From assembly GCA_039815415.1 (NCBI GenBank), contig JBCBZH010000145.1, positions 1 to 10,617 of the forward strand: DNA of 10,617 nt, given 5' to 3'. The translations under genes and the position numbers were made by a program. Origin of the DNA: JBCBZH01 sp039815415. Lineage in GTDB: Bacteria > Bacteroidota > Rhodothermia > Rhodothermales > Rubricoccaceae. This document shows positions 1-6,664 of this stretch, one piece after another. The number at the start of each line of letters is the position of its first letter. Within the stretch, counting starts at the first letter, position 1. The notes under the pieces are model-generated. The model was not told where the DNA came from. It saw nothing but the letters and a program-made list of their open reading frames with translations, and ran no database searches.

Positions 1-1
1 C

Positions 2-307
2 ACCCACGCACCGATCAGCCTCAGCTGCAAGGTCGGTAAGGCGACTCCGCTCTACCTCCAGGCTCTCACCAATAACGAGCGCCTCGCCAAGGTGAAGATC
101 GACTTCTACCACACGGACGAGACCGGCATGGAAGTGCTGTTCTACAGCATCGAGCTGGAGAACGCCACGTTCGCGGACATCTCCATGAGTTCCGATGGCG
201 GTGGCAGCTTCGACGTTGCCAGCTACTCGCTCGCTTACCAGAAGATCATCTGGACCTGGGCCGACGGCAACGTCACCACGGAGGACGACTGGCTCACCCC
301 CACGTGA
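2..307 (+). CDS. hcp: Hcp (TssD) tube protein, 3' part, truncated by window start
   Basis: The open frame enters from the left edge and stops with TGA at 305-307, leaving 101 visible codons. Hcp proteins form hexameric rings that stack into the inner tube of the T6SS and are secreted with the spike. The visible part matches the C-terminal two thirds of the family: a 'HAPISLSCKVGKATP' segment, then 'KIDFYHTDETGMEVLFYSIEL', a glycine-rich turn (SSDGGGSF), and the closing 'SYSLAYQKIIWTW' with a terminal DDW. Hcp proteins are usually about 150-170 residues, so roughly 50-60 N-terminal residues lie outside the window. The GTG at 92 is internal, because family similarity continues upstream of it. 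No toxin extension is present: the protein ends just after the conserved DDW, as in a plain structural Hcp. tssE follows after 47 bases, consistent with one operon. Confidence 0.93.
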   Translation, partial: THAPISLSCKVGKATPLYLQALTNNERLAKVKIDFYHTDETGMEVLFYSIELENATFADISMSSDGGGSFDVASYSLAYQKIIWTWADGNVTTEDDWLTPT

Positions 308-354
308 TCCTGCACCGATAGGGCAAGCGTACCACCAGCTATCGCGGAAGCCGA

Positions 355-768
355 ATGGGTCTTGCCCTGTTCGATGTTCTCGAAGGCCGATTCGGCGGGA
401 CCACTCCCGTCGAATCGGTTGCTTCAGAGGACTACGAGATTCACAGCATCGTGGGAAGCCTGGAGCGGCTGTTCAATACGCGCCAGGGCGCTGTCCCACA
501 CCTTCCGGACTATGGCCTCCCGGACCTCGCGACCATCCACCGGGAGGCGCCAACATCCATCGAGACCCTCCGAATCCGGCTCAGGGAGGCCGTTCTCACC
601 TACGAGCCCCGACTCAAGCGCGTTCGCGTAGAGACAGAGGGCGTAGACGTGTATGAGATGCGGACCACGTTCATCATCACCGGAGAAGTGGGACCGGGTC
701 GACGCATCCAGCTCGAGACCACCTTTGGGTCACAGGAAGCCGCGCACGTCCGGCACGCCAGCTCGTGA
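355..768 (+). CDS. tssE: T6SS baseplate protein TssE (gp25-like)
   Basis: This 137-residue protein has the usual TssE length. TssE resembles phage T4 gp25, a wedge component of the baseplate that contacts the first sheath ring in the cytoplasm. Visible family features are the N-terminal 'ALFDVLEGRF' segment (residues 4-13), the segment LFNTRQG (39-45) followed by LPDYGLPDL (50-58), and a C-terminal gp25 fold with alternating strands around 'RLKRVRV' and 'RTTFIITGEV'. The ATG at 355 is chosen because the protein starts right at the conserved N-terminus and GGAAG (346-350) sits four bases upstream. This is the only clear Shine-Dalgarno-like element at any main gene start here. It lies between hcp and tssF. 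Its last codons contain one copy of a recurring 10-mer (756-765). Confidence 0.95.
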   Translation: MGLALFDVLEGRFGGTTPVESVASEDYEIHSIVGSLERLFNTRQGAVPHLPDYGLPDLATIHREAPTSIETLRIRLREAVLTYEPRLKRVRVETEGVDVYEMRTTFIITGEVGPGRRIQLETTFGSQEAAHVRHASS

Positions 769-824
769 GCTCAGACGCCGCACACACTCGAGCGAGCGAA
801 TGCCAAGCGCCGAGCGCCAGCTCG
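756..824 (+). repeat. Direct pair of the CGCCAGCTCG 10-mer across the tssE end and tssE-tssF gap
   Basis: Two exact copies of CGCCAGCTCG lie at 756-765 (last sense codons of tssE) and 815-824 (non-coding). They belong to a set of 12 exact copies in the window. Plus-strand copies start at 756, 815, 4222, 5310, 6458, 6515 and 7225; complementary copies (CGAGCTGGCG) start at 1687, 5168, 6482, 9463 and 10198. The copy at 815 matters because no codon preference can explain it. The rest of the 100-base gap (769-868) shows no gene, no clear promoter and no terminator hairpin followed by a T run. Confidence 0.75.
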
Positions 825-868
825 TTGCCTGGAGCCCCTCCCGACGTCGCTAGCGGATAGCTTTCCCC

Positions 869-2641
869 ATGTTCCACCGCCACTACGAGAGCGAACTCCG
901 GTACCTCCGCGAGGGCGGAGCTGCCTTCGCCGAAGCCCACCCGGAGCAAGCGGGGCGGCTTCGCCTGGAGGCGCTTCAGGACCGAGACCCGTACGTGGAG
1001 CGGCTTCTCGAAGGCGTCGCGTTCTTGTCTGCCCGCGTCCAGGAACGCCTAGACGATGACCTGCCCGAATACACGCAGCGACTGGTGGGGCTGCTGTACC
1101 CGCACTTTCTGACGCCGTTTCCGTCCTGCTGCATCCTCGAGATGACGCCCAAGCCGGGCATGATCCAGGAAACCACGGTGATCGAGAGCGGCACCCAGGT
1201 CCTCACAGACCGCCTCGGGCCAGAGCGGGTGCCCTTCCGGTATCAGACGGCTCAGACGGTTCGCCTCCATCCGATGGCGGTGGAGTCCGTAGAACTGCGG
1301 TACGACCCCGACGAGACGAGCCGCGCCCGAATCGTCTTCCAGATCCAGAAAGGCGCAACCGCCAGCTCAGTGGACCTGTCGCGAATCCGGCTGTTTCTCC
1401 ATGCAGAGAGTTCGGTAGCCGCGACTGCACATCTCCTCCTGACACGGCACGTCACGCGAATGGAGGTGCGAACGGGCGAGGCCCTCAGCTCGCGCCCCGG
1501 CGATGGAGACGCTCCACTCTTTACACACCGCGGTCAGGACAACGTCCAGCCCGCAGGCCTGGCATCGGAGGACGCGCTTCTTCCCCATGGCGAGGCCCTC
1601 CCTTCGGGGTTGCGCCTGCTTCAGGAATGGCTTCTATTCCGTCGCAAGTTCTGGCAGGTGGATCTGGTCGGCCTGACCGACCTCAGCGAGCTGGCGCCCG
1701 ATGCGGAGCAGTTCGCCGTCGATCTGGTGTTCGACCGCCCGTACCCGGAAGAGCGGAGGCTGAAGACCGAGCACCTACGCCTCCACTGCACGCCCGCAGT
1801 CAACCTGTTCGACCATGACGCCGAGCCGACGCGAGCCGAGCACACCTGGGCTGAGCAGCGCGTGATCCCAAGCCTGCGCTACCGGACCAGCATCGAGCCC
1901 TACGACATCACCAGCGTGACGAGCATTGAGGAGGGCACCGCAAAGAAGCGGACCTATGCGCGCTCTTTCGGGCTCTCCTCAGACACGGAGCGATCGTACG
2001 ACGTTCTGCGGCGCCAGGGCGCCACGCCAGGCGCGGACCTCTATCTGCTGCTCGCGAGCCCGGATCTGGATGCAGGGGCTCCCGTCACAGAGACCTTGTC
2101 AGTCGGGATGCGATGCACGAATGGAGCGCTCCCCTACGAGCTGCTGCAACCGGGCATGGTGGACCGCCTCGCTCCAGAGGCCCCTCAGCTCGTGACGGTC
2201 GCCAACCTGGATCGCCCCTCTCTCATCCGGCGCCCCCCCTTAGACAAGCACCCGGACCTGCTCTGGGCGCTGCTCGCGCACTGGTCGTTCAGCCACGGCT
2301 CGGTGGCGACCCCGGAAGCCCTCTCTGGCCTGCTCGACCTGTACGACTGGGCCGACACGGATGCCAGCCGACGCCGCAGGCGCGGCATCAAGGATGTGAC
2401 GTGGGCTCCCAAAGAGATTCTCCGCCGCGGGGCCGTACGGCGCGGTGTAGACGTCACCATCAAGGTGGCCGAGGGGCACTTTGCCGACGACGGAGACTTG
2501 GCGCTGTTCGGGCTGGTGATGAGCGAGTTCATGTCGCTCTACGCCACCATCAACGCATTCGTGCATCTCACCATAGAGACCGCTCCATCCGGGAAGCGGA
2601 CCACGTGGACGCCGGACCGGGGCACGCGCCCACTCGTGTAG
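869..2641 (+). CDS. tssF: T6SS baseplate protein TssF
   Basis: This 590-residue protein has normal TssF length. TssF forms, with TssG, the core of the baseplate wedge (TssF2-TssG) around the VgrG hub in the cytoplasm. The N-terminus is diagnostic: 'HYESELRYLREGGAAFAEAHP', then DPYVERLLEGVAFLSARVQ and a segment with DDDLPEYTQRL and LYPHFLTPFPS within about the first 105 residues. Further family marks are CTNGALP (416-422), 'LLWALLAHWSF', and a C-terminal domain starting near residue 526 (GVDVTIKV) with 'ALFGLVMSEFMSLYATINAF'. It ends in the usual basic/proline tail (TWTPDRGTRPLV). The ATG at 869 puts the conserved N-terminus right at the start, with no Shine-Dalgarno in front. tssG starts one base after the stop, so the two are probably translationally coupled. 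A run of seven C (2233-2239) lies inside, but the frame is intact. Confidence 0.97.
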   Translation: MFHRHYESELRYLREGGAAFAEAHPEQAGRLRLEALQDRDPYVERLLEGVAFLSARVQERLDDDLPEYTQRLVGLLYPHFLTPFPSCCILEMTPKPGMIQETTVIESGTQVLTDRLGPERVPFRYQTAQTVRLHPMAVESVELRYDPDETSRARIVFQIQKGATASSVDLSRIRLFLHAESSVAATAHLLLTRHVTRMEVRTGEALSSRPGDGDAPLFTHRGQDNVQPAGLASEDALLPHGEALPSGLRLLQEWLLFRRKFWQVDLVGLTDLSELAPDAEQFAVDLVFDRPYPEERRLKTEHLRLHCTPAVNLFDHDAEPTRAEHTWAEQRVIPSLRYRTSIEPYDITSVTSIEEGTAKKRTYARSFGLSSDTERSYDVLRRQGATPGADLYLLLASPDLDAGAPVTETLSVGMRCTNGALPYELLQPGMVDRLAPEAPQLVTVANLDRPSLIRRPPLDKHPDLLWALLAHWSFSHGSVATPEALSGLLDLYDWADTDASRRRRRGIKDVTWAPKEILRRGAVRRGVDVTIKVAEGHFADDGDLALFGLVMSEFMSLYATINAFVHLTIETAPSGKRTTWTPDRGTRPLV

Positions 2642-2642
2642 C

Positions 2643-3665
2643 ATGGCCGATTCTGCCCCTGAGCCTCCCCCCTTGTTCGGGTCTGACGATGCGGCGACAG
2701 CCCGAGCCGCCCGTCTGCGGGAGCGAATGGTGCGCGAAGGCTATCAGTTCGAGTTTTTCCAGGCCATCCGGCTCCTGGCTGGAGCCCACGGAGGCCCGCA
2801 GACCGTGGGAGGCCCCGAGCCGAAACGCGAGGCGGTTCGCATCAGCCCGGATCCCGCGAGTGTGTTCCCGGCATCAGACATCCGGCACATTCACACGCCC
2901 CCCTCCAGCCACGACCCGGTCCCGATTGAGGTGGGGTTCGGAGGCCTCTACGGGGTCGATGCGGCGTTGCCGAACACGTTCCATGAGCGGATCGCCACGC
3001 TCCACCCGAGCACCGCGCCGCTCCGCGACTTCCTGGATCTGCTCAGCCATCGTCCATACGCCCAGCTTTGGCGTGCATGGGCACGGTACCGCCCCGAGGT
3101 ACGGGCCTGGTCTCTCGGCCAGCGCGACGTGCATACCATTCGTGCGGCGTCGCTCACGGGCATTCCGAAAACGGCGGATACGCCCATCGAGACGCAAGAC
3201 CTGCTTCCCCTGGCAGCTCGGCTCTCCGCCTGGGCCCGAAACGCCGAGGGGCTCCAGGCGCTGCTGGAAAAGGCGACCGGCTTCAGCGTCCGCGTGCTCG
3301 AGAACATCCCTCGCTTCGTTCGCCTCTCCGACCGCCCCCAGCTCGGGTCTGCCCGGCTGGGAGTTGATGCGGTGGTGGGCGAGACGATCCACGACGAGTC
3401 GGGGAAGTTCCGACTGGAAGTGGGGCCCGTTGGCCTCGAGGACTTCCGCAGCCTTCTCCCCGGCGGTGCTGGCGCCTCCCGCATCGGGATGTTGGTGGAA
3501 CTCTTCACCAGCGATGCGCTGGACTACGATGTGGACCTGCTCCTCAAAGCGGAGGAAGCCCCACCGCTTAAGCTGGGCGACACGTCCACGGCGCGGCTCG
3601 GCCGGAATGCACACCTCGGAACTCCCCGCACGCCCCTCGTCCGTCGACGGGTACGCTATGCCTGA
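2643..3665 (+). CDS. tssG: T6SS baseplate protein TssG
   Basis: This 340-residue protein is typical in length for TssG, the partner of TssF in the baseplate wedge. Near the N-terminus is 'REGYQFEFFQAIRLL' (31-45), the hallmark 'F.FFQA.RLL' region. The middle holds 'RDFLDLLSHRPYAQLWRAW', and near residue 239 begins LGVDAVVGETIHDESGKF, followed by the 'LEVGPVGLEDFRSLLPGG' segment, a conserved TssG signature. The ATG at 2643 follows the tssF stop (2639-2641) by a single base, with no Shine-Dalgarno, so translation probably depends on coupling to tssF. It closes the hcp-tssEFG block; 168 non-coding bases follow. A longer overlapping frame on the same strand (2113-3756) and frames on the minus strand are GC-driven shadows without family features. 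Confidence 0.96.
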   Translation: MADSAPEPPPLFGSDDAATARAARLRERMVREGYQFEFFQAIRLLAGAHGGPQTVGGPEPKREAVRISPDPASVFPASDIRHIHTPPSSHDPVPIEVGFGGLYGVDAALPNTFHERIATLHPSTAPLRDFLDLLSHRPYAQLWRAWARYRPEVRAWSLGQRDVHTIRAASLTGIPKTADTPIETQDLLPLAARLSAWARNAEGLQALLEKATGFSVRVLENIPRFVRLSDRPQLGSARLGVDAVVGETIHDESGKFRLEVGPVGLEDFRSLLPGGAGASRIGMLVELFTSDALDYDVDLLLKAEEAPPLKLGDTSTARLGRNAHLGTPRTPLVRRRVRYA

Positions 3666-3682
3666 TACCGCCGGGATGACCA

Positions 3683-3738
3683 TGCAGCACACGGAATCCC
3701 GTATTTGTAAAGGGGGACAGTCGATGCGTCGTGCTGCA
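3683..3738 (+). promoter_or_regulatory. Inverted repeat in the clpV leader enclosing an SD-like element
   Basis: TGCAGCAC (3683-3690) and GTGCTGCA (3731-3738) are perfect inverted copies. The arms extend inward by three more pairs (ACG 3691-3693 with CGT 3727-3729) if C3730 is bulged. The loop holds an A/T-rich run (3701-3711), the strongest Shine-Dalgarno-like sequence of the window (AGGGGGA, 3711-3717) and an ATG at 3724. TCCC (3697-3700) could pair with GGGA (3714-3717), which would hide that element. It lies in the longest non-coding gap (3666-3833), just before clpV. It could be an RNA leader structure, a DNA operator or chance; the sequence shows only the symmetry. I see no convincing promoter elements or terminator T run in this gap. 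Confidence 0.35.
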
Positions 3739-3756
3739 CCGCAGACCTCGGCGTAG
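3724..3756 (+). CDS. Possible 10-codon leader ORF upstream of clpV
   Basis: ATG at 3724 opens a 10-codon frame (MRRAAPQTSA) ending in TAG at 3754-3756. It is preceded at good spacing (about seven bases) by AGGGGG (3711-3716), a better ribosome-binding site than any main gene here has. A longer version from ATG 3675 (26 codons, same frame) is possible. clpV begins 77 bases after the stop. No family is recognisable and the product is too short to judge by sequence. It could be a leader peptide that tunes clpV expression, or simply a G-rich run near an ATG. Confidence 0.2.
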   Translation: MRRAAPQTSA

Positions 3757-3833
3757 CGGCCTCTGTACGGCCCACGTTCTCTCGCCTCATCCACCCGCCG
3801 GGCGCCCACCCACCGGCCCTCCATGCCTCGAAC

Positions 3834-6653
3834 ATGATCTCCAAAGACGTCAAGCGCCTGCTCCTGAAGCTGAACGACCCGATGACCCGCGCGCTGGAGG
3901 GCGCTGCCGGGCTGGCGGTAGGCCGAGGGCACTACGAGGTGACGGTGGAGCACTTCCTGATGAAGCTGCTCGAAGACGGCACTGGCGACGCAACGCTCAT
4001 CTTGTCACGCCTCGGGGTGGAACCGGGCGGCGTCAACAAAGCCCTGACCGAGACCATCGAGAGCTTCAAGACGGGCAATGCTGGACGCCCGGCCTTCTCT
4101 CCCCTCCTCCTCGACCTCATCGAGCGTGCGTTTGTGGCAGGGTCGGTCCACCACGGGCTGGCGGAGATCCGGTCTGGATCATTCCTCGAAGCCTACCTGG
4201 AAAGCGATGCGTTCGCCACGTCGCCAGCTCGAGAGGCCATGAGCGCCGCCAGCGCAGACGATCTGCGCGACCGCTTCTTCACGCTCATTGACGGCTCGGA
4301 GGAGAACCGGCCCACGGCGCGGCGCAGCTCCGGCCGCGTGCCCGACGCCCAGGGCGGATCCGAGGGCGAGACAGCCCTGGACCTCTACACGGAGTCCATG
4401 ACGCAGCAGGCCCGCGACGGCCGCATCGACCCCGTGTTCGGGCGCGACCGCGAGATCCGACAGGTGATCGACGTGCTCTCGCGGCGGCGCAAGAACAACC
4501 CGATCCTGGTCGGCGAAGCAGGCGTGGGCAAGACCGCTGTGGTCGAAGGCCTCGCGCTCCGCATCGTGCAGGGAGACGTACCCGACAGCCTCAAGGAGGC
4601 GGAGATCGCTGCGCTGGATCTCGGCTCGCTTCAGGCAGGAGCAGGTGTCAAGGGCGAGTTCGAGGCACGCATGAAGGCCGTTATCGAAGCCGTCCGTGAT
4701 GCGCCGAAGCCGGTGATCCTGTTCATTGACGAAGCCCATACGCTGGTCGGAGCCGGGGGCGCGGCGGGCACCGGCGACGCTGCCAACCTCCTCAAGCCCG
4801 CCCTCGCCCGAGGCGAGCTCCGCTCCGTGGCTGCAACCACGTGGAGCGAATACAAGAAGCACATCGAGAAGGACCCGGCGCTGGCGCGGCGCTTCCAGAT
4901 GGTGAAGGTGGACGAGCCCGACGTGGAGACCGCCGTGGTGATGATGCGCGGCGTGCGAGACCGCTACGAGGATCACCACAACGTCCAGATCACCGACGAG
5001 GCCGTCCGCGCCGCTGTCGAGTTGTCGGACCGCTACCTCTCGGGTCGCCAGCTCCCGGACAAGTCCGTGGACCTGCTCGACACCGCCTCGGCGCGCGTCA
5101 AGATGAGCCAGGACGCCACGCCTGCCGCGCTCGACGACCTCAACCGCCGTCGCCACGAGGTCGTGACCGAGCTGGCGGCGCTCAACCGAGACCTCTCGGC
5201 TGGGCTTGGCAGCGATGAGAACATCGCCGAGCTGGAGGCCGAGCGCGACCGCCTCGAGGCCGAGGGCGAAACCCTCGAGGCCCGCTGGCAGGAAGAGAAA
5301 GAACTCGCTCGCCAGCTCGAGGACGCCCGCAAAACCGCCGCAGATGCCGGAGGCGCCGCACCCGAGGGCGTGCGCGACCTGCACACGCAGCTCAGCGAGA
5401 TGCAGCACGACGACGGCCCACTCGTCCACGCCGAGGTCGGCCAGCGCGTAGTGGCCGAAGTCATCGCCGACTGGACGGGCATCCCCATCGGCGACATGGT
5501 CAAGGACGAGGCGCAGATGCTCCTCGAGCTGGAGGAGCGCCTCACGAGCCGTATCCGAGGCCAGGACGGGGCGCTTCAGGAGATCTCCGACGCCATCCGC
5601 ACCTCGAAGGCAGGGATGCGGAAGAAGGACGCACCGCTTGGTGTGTTCCTGCTCGTCGGCCCCAGTGGCGTGGGCAAGACGGAAACGGCACGCGCGCTGG
5701 CAGAGTTGCTCTTCGGCGGTGAGCGCTTCCTCGTCTCCATCAACATGAGCGAGTACCAGGAGAGCCACACCACCAGCCAACTCAAAGGGGCCCCTCCGGG
5801 CTATGTGGGCTACGGCGAAGGCGGCGTGCTCACCGAGGCCGTCCGCCAGCGCCCCTACTCCGTCGTCCTGCTCGACGAGGTCGAGAAGGCCCACATCGAC
5901 GTGATGGAGTTGTTCTATCAGGTGTTCGACCGCGGCATCCTGCGAGATGGCGAGGGCCGCGAAGTAGACTTTGCCAACACAGTCATTCTCTGCACCTCGA
6001 ACGTGGGCAGCGCGCTGGTGCAGCAGGCGTCCATGGCCGAAGAAGCGCCCGCGCTAGACACGCTCCGCGAGCTGATCCACGAGCCGCTCGTCCAGCACTT
6101 CCAGCCCGCCCTACTGGGCCGCATGAACGTGGTCCCGTACCTCAGCCTGGACCGCGACGCGATGGCGCAGATCGCCCGCCTCAAGCTGGGCAAGGTGGAC
6201 CGCCGCCTCCGCGAGGCCCACGGCATCCGCTTCATCTTCTCCGACGAGGTGGTCGAGCGCATCGCCGACCGCTGCACCACCATCGACGCAGGAGCGCGAA
6301 ACATCGACGCCATCATCGACCGGACGGTCCTCCCGGAAGCCAGCCGCGCGCTCTTGACGCGCCTCGCCGAAGAGAACCTGCCCGAGGCCCTGCACCTCGG
6401 CATTGACGACGCAGGCGACTTCACCTACACGTTCCTCAACCCTGGCGAAGCCCCTCCCGCCAGCTCGAGCCCAGCCCCCGACGAGCTGGCGGAAGAGACC
6501 AGCTCTGGATCTGTCGCCAGCTCGACGCCTGAGGAAACCGTTGAGGAGGTCGCCGCCGACGCGGAGGTTGGAGGCGACGGCAGTGCCGATGCTGAGGCCA
6601 CCCTGGATGATGCCCCGGCCGAGACTGACGGCGACGACACCCCGACCGCTTAA
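3834..6653 (+). CDS. clpV: T6SS AAA+ ATPase ClpV (TssH)
   Basis: This Clp/Hsp100 ATPase disassembles the contracted TssB/TssC sheath for reuse in the cytoplasm. The 939-residue protein shows, in order: a ClpV-type N-domain (to about 160) with 'HYEVTVEHFLMKLLE'; first AAA+ module with Walker A GEAGVGKT (227-234), Walker B FIDEAH (D299, E300) and the DPALARRFQ arginine segment; a coiled-coil middle domain (about 433-505, rich in E, R, L and A); second AAA+ module with Walker A GPSGVGKT (609-616), pore-loop region GAPPGYVGYGEGG (652-664) and Walker B LLDEVEKAH (D681, E682); and the ClpV-type C-domain. ClpV rather than ClpB is supported by the sheath-type N-domain, 'ATTWSEYKKHIEKDPAL' and the T6SS neighbours. 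The ATG at 3834 starts at the conserved 'KRLLLKLND' segment and has no Shine-Dalgarno. Oddity: residues 871-939 form an extra acidic low-complexity tail. vgrG follows after 11 bases. Confidence 0.98.
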   Translation: MISKDVKRLLLKLNDPMTRALEGAAGLAVGRGHYEVTVEHFLMKLLEDGTGDATLILSRLGVEPGGVNKALTETIESFKTGNAGRPAFSPLLLDLIERAFVAGSVHHGLAEIRSGSFLEAYLESDAFATSPAREAMSAASADDLRDRFFTLIDGSEENRPTARRSSGRVPDAQGGSEGETALDLYTESMTQQARDGRIDPVFGRDREIRQVIDVLSRRRKNNPILVGEAGVGKTAVVEGLALRIVQGDVPDSLKEAEIAALDLGSLQAGAGVKGEFEARMKAVIEAVRDAPKPVILFIDEAHTLVGAGGAAGTGDAANLLKPALARGELRSVAATTWSEYKKHIEKDPALARRFQMVKVDEPDVETAVVMMRGVRDRYEDHHNVQITDEAVRAAVELSDRYLSGRQLPDKSVDLLDTASARVKMSQDATPAALDDLNRRRHEVVTELAALNRDLSAGLGSDENIAELEAERDRLEAEGETLEARWQEEKELARQLEDARKTAADAGGAAPEGVRDLHTQLSEMQHDDGPLVHAEVGQRVVAEVIADWTGIPIGDMVKDEAQMLLELEERLTSRIRGQDGALQEISDAIRTSKAGMRKKDAPLGVFLLVGPSGVGKTETARALAELLFGGERFLVSINMSEYQESHTTSQLKGAPPGYVGYGEGGVLTEAVRQRPYSVVLLDEVEKAHIDVMELFYQVFDRGILRDGEGREVDFANTVILCTSNVGSALVQQASMAEEAPALDTLRELIHEPLVQHFQPALLGRMNVVPYLSLDRDAMAQIARLKLGKVDRRLREAHGIRFIFSDEVVERIADRCTTIDAGARNIDAIIDRTVLPEASRALLTRLAEENLPEALHLGIDDAGDFTYTFLNPGEAPPASSSPAPDELAEETSSGSVASSTPEETVEEVAADAEVGGDGSADAEATLDDAPAETDGDDTPTA
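6444..6650 (+). other. Acidic, probably disordered C-terminal tail of ClpV
   Basis: Residues 871-939 of ClpV follow the end of the folded C-domain (FTYTFLNP). These 69 residues contain 20 acidic residues (11 Glu, 9 Asp), no Lys or Arg, no aromatic residues and no Cys or Met; the rest is mostly Ala, Ser, Thr, Pro and Gly. ClpV proteins normally end near the folded C-domain at about 850-900 residues. The tail DNA also carries three of the window's 12 CGCCAGCTCG copies (6458, 6482, 6515). The frame is intact up to TAA at 6651, so this is not a frameshift artefact visible at the sequence level. Its role is unknown. Confidence 0.8.
6457..6492 (+). repeat. Perfect 11-bp inverted repeat in the clpV tail
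   Basis: CCGCCAGCTCG (6457-6467) and CGAGCTGGCGG (6482-6492) are exact inverted copies separated by 14 bases. They are formed by two oppositely oriented copies of the window's recurring 10-mer. A third copy lies at 6515-6524. As RNA this would give a stable GC-rich hairpin inside the clpV coding region, about 160 bases before its stop. No T run follows, so it is not a classical intrinsic terminator. Confidence 0.75.
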
Positions 6654-6664
6654 CGCGCCCCAAC

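Noticed and set aside
316..344. Inverted repeat CGATAG...CTATCG between hcp and tssE as a terminator
   Set aside because: Only six pairs with a 17-base loop and no T run; it ends next to the tssE ribosome-binding site, so at most a weak local structure.
2113..3756. 547-codon plus-strand frame overlapping tssF and tssG
   Set aside because: Arg/Pro/Ser-rich out-of-frame translation of two clear genes; no recognisable domain.
2874..3953. 359-codon open frame on the minus strand across tssG and the clpV start
   Set aside because: It is antisense to conserved TssG and ClpV segments and runs through the non-coding gap; no family features, explained by GC-rich codon complement.
4179..5894. 571-codon open frame on the minus strand opposite clpV
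   Set aside because: It lies wholly antisense to well-conserved ClpV motifs; its Leu/Val/Ala/His-rich composition is what the complement of GC-rich Clp genes gives. No domain is recognisable.
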